Assembly (NCBI RefSeq): GCF_001039355.2
Contig: NW_019775991.1
Coordinates: 667,730 to 731,729, forward strand
Reading direction: 5' to 3'
DNA from: Lingula anatina
Lineage: Eukaryota > Brachiopoda > Lingulata > Lingulida > Lingulidae
DNA: 64,000 nt
Below are positions 25,901-36,438 of the stretch, in pieces. Within the stretch, counting starts at the first letter, position 1. The number at the start of each line of letters is the position of its first letter. The notes under the pieces were generated by a model that searched no databases, was not told the DNA's origin, and saw only the letters and a program-made list of their open reading frames with translations. The position numbers and the translations under genes are program-made.

Positions 25901-26621
25901 ATACATTCAGATATAAATATAGGAACAAAGTTTACTTACTTTGAACGTGCTTTGCATCAGGCAAAAGTCGAGCGATGTATTGTCCTTGTATCCCAGAACC
26001 GTCCATATACTCAATAAGGGGCACTGAGGGAGATATGAATAAGAGTAAATCACCCATTGTTAAAATATTCCTTTGCAATTTAGTTTGGATAAGTTTAAAC
26101 CAACATCATATTATTCCTCGCTGAGTTAAAGGCCTCTTTTTGGTCACTTACAATGCTCTATACTTCAAAGTAACTGATCAAATAATCTTGTCATGTAAGA
26201 TTTCTTTTTTAAAATTGCCAAGTGTTAAACATCAACAATCAAATGAACAAATCTATAAGATGCCTTTCCTTCATACATTGACAGAAAAATCGGTGTTATT
26301 TAACAAATAGAGCATGAGCAATGTGGGAAGTATTATAAAGATTTCCTGCACTATAGTTGTGTGAATATGTCTCAAATGAACAAACTCATTTTGTGTAGTT
26401 TATCAACCATTCTACTTGCCTAAGCCTTGTTCATCTGACACTTTCAATACACCAGCATCTTGCAACTTTTTCCGAATGGCTTCGTGGTCTCCTTTTTTCC
26501 TCGGTGGTGCCTCGGGTGCGTCTCCAGTCAAAACGTTGTTCTCCTGCGCCGCTCTCTGATATGCACTTGTCATTGTAAACATCCAGAAAGCCAAAACACC
26601 TATGAGTGCCGATGCCTGCAT
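22985..26621 (-). CDS. Secreted subtilisin-like serine protease, copy B (intact)
   Basis: Six coding exons on the minus strand: 26621 to about 26451, 26023-25940 (84 nt), 25429-25339 (91 nt), 25064-24935 (130 nt), 24469-24334 (136 nt) and 23682-22985. The donors and acceptors are GT-AG and the phases agree. If the first exon is cut at the phase-1 donor the product is about 435 residues. Order: signal peptide (1-20); charged linker; I9 prodomain starting at the GQYIARLLPDA exon; then the S8 domain. Catalytic Asp is in VADTGINLNHED, His in GHGTHVA, oxyanion Asn in VAAGNSNAD and Ser in SGTSMAAS. The residue usually Pro after GTSMAA is Ser. Secretion and self-processing are inferred from the family. 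This is the only minus-strand copy with all key residues and both candidate 5' donors kept. Confidence 0.9.
23794..23946. mobile_element. hAT-type MITE (second copy)
   Basis: CATGGGCGTC and GACGCCCATG ends with a perfect 8-base duplication AAAGCGTC (23786-23793 and 23947-23954). It sits at the orthologous place of the copy at 7802-7953, so the insertion predates the split of A and B and is absent in C. The interior has long C runs. Confidence 0.85.
25721..25772. repeat. Poly-T tract
   Basis: T-run interrupted by single G residues. The ORFs read from it on both strands (poly-Phe and poly-Lys) are low-complexity artefacts. Confidence 0.85.
26412..26621 (-). CDS. 69-codon secreted peptide ORF / signal-peptide exon, copy B
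   Basis: Same layout as in A, with signal peptide residues 1-20 (LIGVLAFWMFTM) and the same ending in Gly-Leu-Gly-Lys and TAG. The acceptor TATAG places the exon start at 26625. It is the first exon of the intact protease B. Confidence 0.65.
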   Translation of the reverse strand: MQASALIGVLAFWMFTMTSAYQRAAQENNVLTGDAPEAPPRKKGDHEAIRKKLQDAGVLKVSDEQGLGK

Positions 26622-27110
26622 ACTTCTATAAACAATTATTTCAATTATTTTAAATGGAAAACTTATTTAGTCTTTTAGAAAAATAGTATGATTTCAAATA
26701 AGATAATATGAGGTTTTCAAATTAGTTTTTCTTTATGCGTCTTTATGATTATTGCCATTTAAAATAATTTATGCAGTCAAATGTTCACAAGCACAAAGAA
26801 GCTCAGTTTTTGCTCAAAATGAAATATGAAATAAGGTCATATGACTAATATTATCATTTATTAAAATGACGAAATTTGATACGATACGGAGAAACAAGGT
26901 TGGGGATGGTAACAACATTACATTAAATGATCACCCTACACCCCATAAAATGGAGCAAAGAGTTGGCAAAGAGCAAAACAATGACTGGCAAAGAGTAACT
27001 TTGGCCAATGAAATGTAATATGATACGAAATGACAAGATGGGGGGGGGGATAGTAACAACATCAAATTAAATTACCGAACATAGATCTAGATAGACAGAT
27101 GACCCCTTAC

Positions 27111-27180
27111 CTCTATGCTGATGAAATGGATAATGTAAAGTCCGGTTGAATTCCATAACTAACACGAAACTAAAACAATC
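27111..27180 (-). other. Candidate 5' noncoding exon, copy B (3' end at 27111)
   Basis: CATAGAG followed by the donor GTAAGGGGTC on the minus strand, homologous to 12085 in A. The intron to 26625 would be 485 bases. The 5' end is unknown. Confidence 0.4.
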
Positions 27181-28860
27181 GGATCCAGACATTTGGAAGG
27201 GGTGGACACAGGGTAGAAGAATGTACATTTTACTACTCTGTGCTTGGTATCAAACCGTTAACAATGACATTTGTACTATAATATATGGGAGACAGCTAAA
27301 CTTTGTCCGATTTCCTCGATGTACTGTGGTTAATGAATCCATTTTTACATCCAAAGTTAGTCCGTGTTTTTTTTTTTCTTTCTTAATTTTTTTTTATCTC
27401 TTAAGAGATTTGAACAGAGTATAGCCATCAATGGAGGTCACGTGGTCTAAAGACAAGCTCAGATTTTAGAATAATAGCTATAACTGCCGTTTTTGTGGTA
27501 AAAAAATATATCATATTTCTTTGAGTTATTCACAATGTTTTTATTGTGAAATAAAGATCTCATACGAAGGGTTATTATCCCTTTAAGAAAAGCAACTAGT
27601 AAAATACTCGTAAAATATTTGAAAGCTTACCTTGTTGTCGTATTGCACTTGCCGGTACTTAGAGCTTTCTCGTTTGGTTCCCAACGAATTTCAAATTTCA
27701 TGAGGGCTAATACTGGTAGGGATATGACTAAAGGCAATACAATAATGTAACGCAAAGGTAGCTTTTATCCAAGAAATAACGTTAACACTGCATGGCATTT
27801 ATGGCCTGCCCGCATTAATGTAGTTTTTGTTAGATTTAATATTGGCAGGACGCCCAATTTTGTGATGGTAGAACGTATCGAATTTTCCATACCAGGTCAA
27901 CGGCTGACGTTTATGTTTCTCCTAGAATATTATAAACGTTAAAATTTTCAATGACATGTAAATTTAGCAAGGGGCAACATAAAGGTGGTTCGATAGGTTA
28001 TAATAACCTAAATTAGTCAAAATAGCATTTCTTTCCTATTTCATTTTCTGTCTAACATTCATATCCAGATATTAATGCAATACTTTTCTCTTAAAAAATT
28101 AGATCAAAAACACACTTTTCATTATTTTGTTCACCACCCCATGCAGATCTTGCACTTAGCTCTGTCCCTGTTTACCGTCAATTTATATGTTTCTAGAATC
28201 GCAGCAGTCTAACTACGCCTTAACTCAGGAGTTAAGTTAGGCAAAGTCTGAAAAAACTGGTGATTCAGCAAAAATTGATCTTCTTTACTTGACTGGATGA
28301 TGTCCTTAACTAGGAGAAAAATGCGCCAAAAATAATGCTGTTTTTATTAAATGGATTAAGTATTGGACAGCGAATTTCATGCTGGTGCATTTTAGGACAA
28401 ATCTCCATATTATACCTGTCAAGAGCTAGCGTTGATGTAGCTGCTGGAATTCATTTTTATGCTGTTAAAATTTCTGAGAAAATCATTAACAAACACTTCT
28501 CTGTTGCATTGCCACGTCCAGTAGCATGCTGTCCCGAACTTACAACGTATTGAAAATTTATCTATCATTAAAACATGTGTGCTAATTTTCCTAGCCGACT
28601 ACCATCCAGGTGAGACACTAATGGTAGTCGGCAAGGAAACGTAGTCCGTTTTCCGTTATTTTACACAGATGCATTTCATCTGATATACTAGAACTAATCT
28701 TAACTTGTACTAATTATAAAGGGATCCCCGGACTCCTATTTCTTGGGCTACCTTTCCTGGCACACAAGTAACCTTTGTGAAGAGTAATGCCACTTACCAA
28801 ATGATGCTCCTTTTCCTTTTAACAGTGTCGTGCCGTGACAACGTTCTGGTATATTTTCAG
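27148..28860. repeat. Upstream block of copy B, first occurrence
   Basis: It recurs at 31520-33232 with a constant offset of 4372 bases, hence no net indel. It contains the upstream block shared with A and C and ends, at the N, inside the dispersed block. It includes a stretch of LINE-like debris and the hairpin at 28587-28639. The short ORFs are not conserved in the diverged copies. Confidence 0.8.
28587..28639. repeat. Conserved hairpin
   Basis: TTTCCTAGCCGACTACCAT pairs with ATGGTAGTCGGCAAGGAAA (one mismatch in 19), with a loop of about 15 bases. Same structure at 30516-30568 and 32959-33011. Confidence 0.7.
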
Positions 28861-28861
28861 N

Positions 28862-30779
28862 TAATTCCATAACTAACACGAAACTAAAACAATCGGATCC
28901 AGACATTTGGAAGGGGTGGACACAGGGTAGAAGAATGTACATTTTACTACTCTGTGCTTGGTATCAAACCGTTAACAATGACATTTGTACTATAATATAT
29001 GGGAGACAGCTAAACTTTGTCCGATTTCCTCGATGTACTGTTTTTGGGAGATATAAAGGAGAAAAAAACATCAGAAGTGAATATCTTGGGAGAGGTGTTA
29101 GACAATATTACAAGGATTATATTGGATATATACTATTGTGCATGAAAGAATTTCTATAGAACTTAAAGGGATAATAACTCTTCGTTTCAGCCAAAAAATG
29201 ATCTTTCCTAGAGTAAGCATCGATTTACCCATAATTACCAATGGTTAATGAATCCATTTTTACATCCAAAGTTAGTCCGTGTTTTTTTTTTTCTTTCTTA
29301 ATTTTTTTTAAATCTCTTAAGAGATTTGAACAGAGTATAGCCATCAATGGAGGTCACGTGGTCTAAAGACAAGCTCAGATTTTAGAATAATAGCTATAAC
29401 TGCCGTTTTTGTGGTAAAAAAATATATCATATTTCTTTGAGTTATTCACAATGTTTTTATTGTGAAATAAAGATCTCATACGAAGGGTTATTATCCCTTT
29501 AAGAAAAGCAACTAGTAAAATACTCGTAAAATATTTGAAAGCTTACCTTGTTGTCGTATTGCACTTGCCGGTACTTAGAGCTTTCTCGTTTGGTTCCCAA
29601 CGAATTTCAAATTTCATGAGGGTTAATACTGGTAGGGATATGACTAAAGGCAATACAATAATGTAACGCAAAGGTAGCTTTTATCCAAGAAATAACGTTA
29701 ACACTGCATGGCATTTATGGCCTGCCCGCATTAATGTAGTTTTTGTTAGATTTAATATTGGAAGGACGCCCAATTTTGTGATGGTAGAACGTATCGAATT
29801 TTCCATACCAGGTCAACGGCTGACGTTTATGTTTCTCCTAGAATATTATAAACGATAAAATTTTCAATGACATGTAAATTTAGCAAGGGGTAACATAAAG
29901 GTGGTTCGATAGGTTATAATTACCTAAATTAGTCAAAATAACATTTCTTTCCTATTTCTTTTTCTGTCTAACATTCATATCCAGATATTAATGCAATACT
30001 TTTCTCTTAAAAAATTAGATCAAAAACACACTTTTCATTATTTTGTTCACCACCCCAGGCAGATCTTGCAGTTAGCTCTGTCCCTGTTTACCGTCAATTT
30101 ATATGTTTCTAAATTCGCAGCAATCTAACTACGCCTTAATTCAGGAGTTAAGTTAGGCAAAGTCTGAAAAAACTGGTGATTCAGCCAAAATTGATCTACT
30201 TTACTTGACTGGATGATGTCCTTAACTAGGAGAAAAATGCGCCAAAAATAATGCTGTTTTTATTAAATGGATTAAGTATTGGACAGCGAATTTCATGCTG
30301 GTGCATTTTAGGACAAATCCCAATATTATACATGTCAAGTGCTAGCGTTGATGTAGCTGCTGGAATTCATTTTTATGCTGTTAAAATTTCTGAGAAAATC
30401 ATTAACAAACGCTTCTCTGTTGCACGGGCGTCTGGCATTGCCACGTCCAGTAGCATGCTGTCCCGAACTTCCAACGTATTGAAAATGTTTCTATCATTAA
30501 AACATGTGTGCTAATTTTCCTAGCCGACTACCATCCAGGTGAGACACTAATGGTAGTCGGCAAGGAAACGTAGTCCGTTTTCCGTTATTTTACACAGATG
30601 CATTTCATCTGATATACTAGAACTAATCTTAACTTGTACTAATCATAAAGGGATCCCGGGACTATTTCTTGGGCTACCTTTCCTGGCACACAAGTTACCT
30701 TTGAGAAGACTAATGCCACTTACCAGATTATGCTTTCCTTTGAACAGTGTCGTGCCGTGACAACGTTCTGGTATATTTT
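28862..30779. repeat. Upstream block of copy B, variant
   Basis: Homologous to 27148-28860 but diverged. It keeps about 190 bases (29040-29240) that are missing from the other two occurrences, and differs at scattered bases. It begins at the N at 28861. Confidence 0.8.
30516..30568. repeat. Conserved hairpin
   Basis: Same stem as at 28587-28639, in the variant block. Confidence 0.7.
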
Positions 30780-31230
30780 CAGATAACATTTAAATATGAT
30801 ATATGTTCACATCACGTTTGCCGCCCATATCAGACCCGTAGCTTGCCAGGATATGGAGCATATTTGGGGCAGGCCATCAATTCCAAATAGGTCTAATTGA
30901 TTATAAAGCCCATTGTGATTGGCAGTGCATATATAGCCAGTGTTCACCGAACATGAATACATTTCCTGGAAATATATTTTATTCCCATATCAAACCCGTA
31001 GCTAAGCCGCTTTTGGGACATACATGTATTTATGGCAGGTCATCAATCCAGAATGCATAACTATAACTTCAGGTACAGGCAGAACTAATGATCGGCAAAA
31101 CTAACAGCTTGTGTAGGGATTATAATGAATAGTCGTAATGTATGAATTATGAATTCTTTTCGTGTTATATATCAGAAAAAACATAAATCTTAGTACTACT
31201 TTCACGTGTGAGATAAATTACTTGTGATAG
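30780..31230 (-). repeat. Dispersed intergenic block
   Basis: Further part of the block described at 3290-4290, running up to the LINE fragment. No gene seen. Confidence 0.5.
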
Positions 31231-31234
31231 TCGG

Positions 31235-31518
31235 TGTGATTATTCTGTAGTGTCAGACATAGAGAAATGTATTGATGAGATCCGGGTGTGGATGCTTTCA
31301 AATAAGCTGGCTCTAAATGACACTAAAACGGAAATAATCTGGTTTTCATCTAAATTTAAAGATAGAAAGGACTGTGCTACTAACACTAATGTTCGCATTG
31401 GCAATGTGTCTGTGAAAGCATCTGTCAGTGCTAGAAATTTAGGTGTGGGTTTTTTGATTCAGCTGGGATCTTTGACAAGCATATAGACAATGTTTGTAAG
31501 TCGGCATCTTTTTCGCTG
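31235..31518 (+). mobile_element. LINE reverse transcriptase fragment, cut by a contig end
   Basis: The plus strand reads CIDEIRVWMLSNKLALNDTK and then the IIWFSSKF and VSARNLGV motifs typical of the region after the RT active site. It stops at the N at 31519. A different family from the other two LINEs in the window, judging by its residues. Confidence 0.8.
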
Positions 31519-31519
31519 N

Positions 31520-33232
31520 GAATTCCATAACTAACACGAAACTAAAACAATCGGATCCAGACATTTGGAAGGGGTGGACACAGGGTAGAAGAATGTACAT
31601 TTTACTACTCTGTGCTTGGTATCAAACCGTTAACAATGACATTTGTACTATAATATATGGGAGACAGCTAAACTTTGTCCGATTTCCTCGATGTACTGTG
31701 GTTAATGAATCCATTTTTACATCCAAAGTTAGTCCGTGTTTTTTTTTTTCTTTCTTAATTTTTTTTTATCTCTTAAGAGATTTGAACAGAGTATAGCCAT
31801 CAATGGAGGTCACGTGGTCTAAAGACAAGCTCAGATTTTAGAATAATAGCTATAACTGCCGTTTTTGTGGTAAAAAAATATATCATATTTCTTTGAGTTA
31901 TTCACAATGTTTTTATTGTGAAATAAAGATCTCATACGAAGGGTTATTATCCCTTTAAGAAAAGCAACTAGTAAAATACTCGTAAAATATTTGAAAGCTT
32001 ACCTTGTTGTCGTATTGCACTTGCCGGTACTTAGAGCTTTCTCGTTTGGTTCCCAACGAATTTCAAATTTCATGAGGGCTAATACTGGTAGGGATATGAC
32101 TAAAGGCAATACAATAATGTAACGCAAAGGTAGCTTTTATCCAAGAAATAACGTTAACACTGCATGGCATTTATGGCCTGCCCGCATTAATGTAGTTTTT
32201 GTTAGATTTAATATTGGCAGGACGCCCAATTTTGTGATGGTAGAACGTATCGAATTTTCCATACCAGGTCAACGGCTGACGTTTATGTTTCTCCTAGAAT
32301 ATTATAAACGTTAAAATTTTCAATGACATGTAAATTTAGCAAGGGGCAACATAAAGGTGGTTCGATAGGTTATAATAACCTAAATTAGTCAAAATAGCAT
32401 TTCTTTCCTATTTCATTTTCTGTCTAACATTCATATCCAGATATTAATGCAATACTTTTCTCTTAAAAAATTAGATCAAAAACACACTTTTCATTATTTT
32501 GTTCACCACCCCATGCAGATCTTGCACTTAGCTCTGTCCCTGTTTACCGTCAATTTATATGTTTCTAGAATCGCAGCAGTCTAACTACGCCTTAACTCAG
32601 GAGTTAAGTTAGGCAAAGTCTGAAAAAACTGGTGATTCAGCAAAAATTGATCTTCTTTACTTGACTGGATGATGTCCTTAACTAGGAGAAAAATGCGCCA
32701 AAAATAATGCTGTTTTTATTAAATGGATTAAGTATTGGACAGCGAATTTCATGCTGGTGCATTTTAGGACAAATCTCCATATTATACCTGTCAAGAGCTA
32801 GCGTTGATGTAGCTGCTGGAATTCATTTTTATGCTGTTAAAATTTCTGAGAAAATCATTAACAAACACTTCTCTGTTGCATTGCCACGTCCAGTAGCATG
32901 CTGTCCCGAACTTACAACGTATTGAAAATTTATCTATCATTAAAACATGTGTGCTAATTTTCCTAGCCGACTACCATCCAGGTGAGACACTAATGGTAGT
33001 CGGCAAGGAAACGTAGTCCGTTTTCCGTTATTTTACACAGATGCATTTCATCTGATATACTAGAACTAATCTTAACTTGTACTAATTATAAAGGGATCCC
33101 CGGACTCCTATTTCTTGGGCTACCTTTCCTGGCACACAAGTAACCTTTGTGAAGAGTAATGCCACTTACCAAATGATGCTCCTTTTCCTTTTAACAGTGT
33201 CGTGCCGTGACAACGTTCTGGTATATTTTCAG
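31520..33232. repeat. Upstream block of copy B, repeated occurrence
   Basis: Matches 27148-28860 with no net length difference and no substitution in the stretches compared. Probably the true left end of the next contig. Contains the hairpin at 32959-33011. Confidence 0.8.
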
Positions 33233-34430
33233 ATAACATTTAAATATGATATATGTTCACATCACGTTTGCCGCCCATATCAGACCCGTAGCTTGGCAGG
33301 ATATGGAGCATATTTGGGGCAGTCATTATTAACATGTGAGCTAATTTTAAAGATAGCCCAGTTACCTTCGTAGAGAGATGCAACTTACCAAATGTTGCTC
33401 CTTTTCCTTTGAACAGTGTCGTGTTCCATATGACAACGTTCTGGTATATTTTCAGCTAATGGTAAACATTAAATATGATCATATCACGTGTGCCGCCCAA
33501 ATCAGACCCGTAGATGTAGCTAGGCTGGCTATGGAGCATATTTGGGGCAGGCCATCAATTCCAAATAGGTCTAATTAATTATAAAGCCCATTGTGATTGG
33601 CAGTGCATATAGCCAGTGTTCACCGAACATGAATACATTTCCTGGAAATATATTTAATTCCCATATCAAACCCGTAGCTAAGCCGCTTTTGGGACATACA
33701 TGTATTTATGGCAGGTCATCAATCCAGAATGCATAACTATAACTTCAGGTACAGGCAGAACTAATGATCGGCAAAACTAACAGCTTGTGTAGGAATTATA
33801 ATGAATAGTCGTAATGTATGAATTATGAATTCTTTTCGTGTTATATATCAGAAAAAACATAAATCTTAGTACTACTTTCACGTGTGAGATAAATTACTGT
33901 CACGAGCGTTAAATGCCAGAACGAGGCATATATCGCGAGAGGCTGGTAGTTAATCATTTGATATTAATTATTTAATTATTAGAGAAGTACTCGCATTTCA
34001 CCAAAATGCTCTTTTGGCGGTGATGTGTCTTTCATATAATATGTGTGGCGGAAGTTTACCGGATATAGAATGGGTTGGCGTGGTTTTACCTTTAACCACC
34101 GCTCTCCTTTTATATTATTAAAGCGGGTCTCACCGATACGGGTAAAAATGAAACAAGTCCCAGCCTATTCTTACGTATGTATAGGCCATAATCTAAAGAA
34201 AAACTGTCCTTTGTAACGGGCGGCAATAAAAAAATGTTAATTACTCCAGATTCGAGTCTGCATTACGAACCTCTCTGGCCCAAAATAAAGAGGAGGTCCC
34301 CACGGTCTTAGCCAATCGGAATGCGCTGGTAGAATCAGCACTCGTACAAAATATGGCGAAGGAGTTTCAAGTAAATCGCTTAAAATGCATGCTAATTATA
34401 CCATTCTCCCTTCATTATTTGTAAACATAT
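33233..34430 (-). repeat. Dispersed intergenic block, with a second partial copy
   Basis: Continues the dispersed block. A second copy of its donor segment starts at about 33315 (donor complement CTTACCAAATGTTGC, about 33384). No convincing coding sequence. Confidence 0.5.
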
Positions 34431-35658
34431 CTGTGCACTTAAGTATCGAAAGAATTCATCAATTTTTGTGGTAGGTTAAAATAGTCCGGAAATAGACGAG
34501 GGTTGAAATTATTTACGACATTGCTTGGGATGTCAAAATCGTCAGTAGGAGCGCTAACGCATGAATTCCTTGCTAAGCATAAACATGTCTTGATTGATAT
34601 TTTTAGTTTGATCATGTTTTTATCATGTATATTAATAAGGCAAGCGGTTACAGCAGTGACAATTGTCCCAAACTAAATGAGCCTTCCAGATAAAGAGCTC
34701 CCAGTTGTTGTTAATTGCAATGTCGTATTGAAACTTTACACCGTCGTCCTCAGTGATCGGACACATTCCTTAGTTTTTTTTTTTTTTTTTAATTGGTACG
34801 AGGCTTAGAGAAAGTGAAAGATCAAATGGAAATCAATTTCCCTGAGAACAATGAAGAGAAAATGTAATATCTCAAGGAGGCAAGGCTTTGAGAACTAGAG
34901 GTATGAAAAACTTAAAATTTGCATATCTTCATTGAATAGACAAATGGTAAGTTCACAAACACAAAATAAGAAAAGGTGTTACAATAATACACTCCTTTCT
35001 TGTGAGTTACCATGTTCAAATTTACTTATTCAAAAGACTGATATATTTCAATAATCACTTATAGTCAATAATCAGTATTCAGACACTCGCCATTTCTGAC
35101 ATTTCTTAAACTATAAATTTTAAGTAAAAAACTGAAAATAATTGATCAAAAAGAAAGAGAATAATTTGTATTTCTCCCACGGAGACACTGAGTTGAATGA
35201 AATGAAATGTCCAATAATGTGAATATCAATAAAACTTAAAGTTATCACTTATGCAAATGAACGTTGCATCAAATGTGCTAGATTCCCCAGCTCCTCAATC
35301 ACGATAAAAGAAAAACAATATAAACCCTGCCCTTGCACTGGATCTAAAGAAGCGTCTGCTAGAGAATGTAACTGGCACAGACCCAGCATCAGTGGAGATG
35401 GGAGTTACTTGCTGATGAATTCACTTGACTACTTCCCTGTGAAAAAAATCACAGAATAACTATCAACAAGAGTATATTCTCACAGAATGTCTTTTTAAAT
35501 GTATATAGCTTATTTTATTTGACTTTTTCAAATTTCTTGAAGATATTCACTTTCCAATATAAATATCCAATAGAAAATTGTCAGTTGTTTCTTACTTATA
35601 TATGGCACATGCATAATTGTATTTTAAGGTATTTTAATCTTTCCTGACTGAATTACTA
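34431..35658. other. 3' flank of copy C, no gene recognised
   Basis: About 35090-35440 aligns with the 3' flank of A (4440-4710). A T-run lies at 34770-34789. No ORF with support. Confidence 0.45.
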
Positions 35659-35756
35659 CCCAGCAGGCAAACGACATTGATTCTACGTTGATTCAACGTT
35701 GATCCACCAAAAATAACGTTGATTCGACGGTAAATCAATGTCGTTTGTCTGCTGGG
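35659..35756. mobile_element. 98-base palindromic MITE
   Basis: Near-perfect palindrome with CCCAGCAGGC at one end and the complement at the other, flanked by TA on both sides (35657-35658 and 35757-35758). Its arms carry CAACGTTG. It is a minimal relative of the element at 5758-7794. Confidence 0.85.
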
Positions 35757-36346
35757 TATGTCCAGTTATTGTGTTGCTACATGCATTCCAATCAATATCT
35801 TGTCATCACTTTACCACCCTTCTTCTCACAAAGATAAAGTTCATGAGACCTTTTATATGCAAGAAGAAACACTACATTTGTTGAACATTTTTTTATGTGC
35901 CTTATTGATAAAATATATGAATAAGAGGTGTTTAACCGTATTTTATTCAAAATGAGCATTGAACACTTTCCTTAGGAGAGAAAGCGAGATGATCTAAAAC
36001 ACGTTCCAAGGCTTTTCAAGATGATGCGCATGAAGAGTTCTAGGATTTTTTCACAAAATTTTTCAGTGATATAACCTGAGTGGCTCCTCCTTACCTGTCG
36101 TGTGTTTATAAGGAAACTGTGTATTTCTGAAGAAAATTTTTATTTATCCCGCAATGGGTTTCGCTGTCACTGTGTGCAGACGATAGACATATAGCAGTCG
36201 AAGTATTCAGTGCCCCACTTCACCCCCCTCACCCAAATAAAAAAAAAGTAGCAGGATTCGATGAACGGATGGTTTGGATTTAAAAAAGACTTTAAAAAGG
36301 TATGATTGAAAATAATAAGAAAAAAAACTAGTTCTGCAGTGATAAA

Positions 36347-36352
36347 TTTATT
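36347..36352 (-). terminator. Polyadenylation signal of copy C
   Basis: AATAAA on the minus strand, about 87 bases beyond the stop of C. Confidence 0.6.
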
Positions 36353-36438
36353 CAGAGAAATCTGCTCTGAAAACATAAAACGCCAATAGGAGTAGATCCA
36401 GTACATAAGTACGTTTAATCAACTGAAGTGGAAAGGAA

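Noticed and set aside
28335-28553. 72-codon ORF repeated at 30251 and 32707
   Set aside because: The blocks are contig copies; in the diverged upstream blocks of A and C the frame is not kept.
27148-33232. True triplication of the promoter region of gene B
   Set aside because: Block boundaries coincide with N characters and two blocks match without net indel, so redundant contigs are the better explanation.
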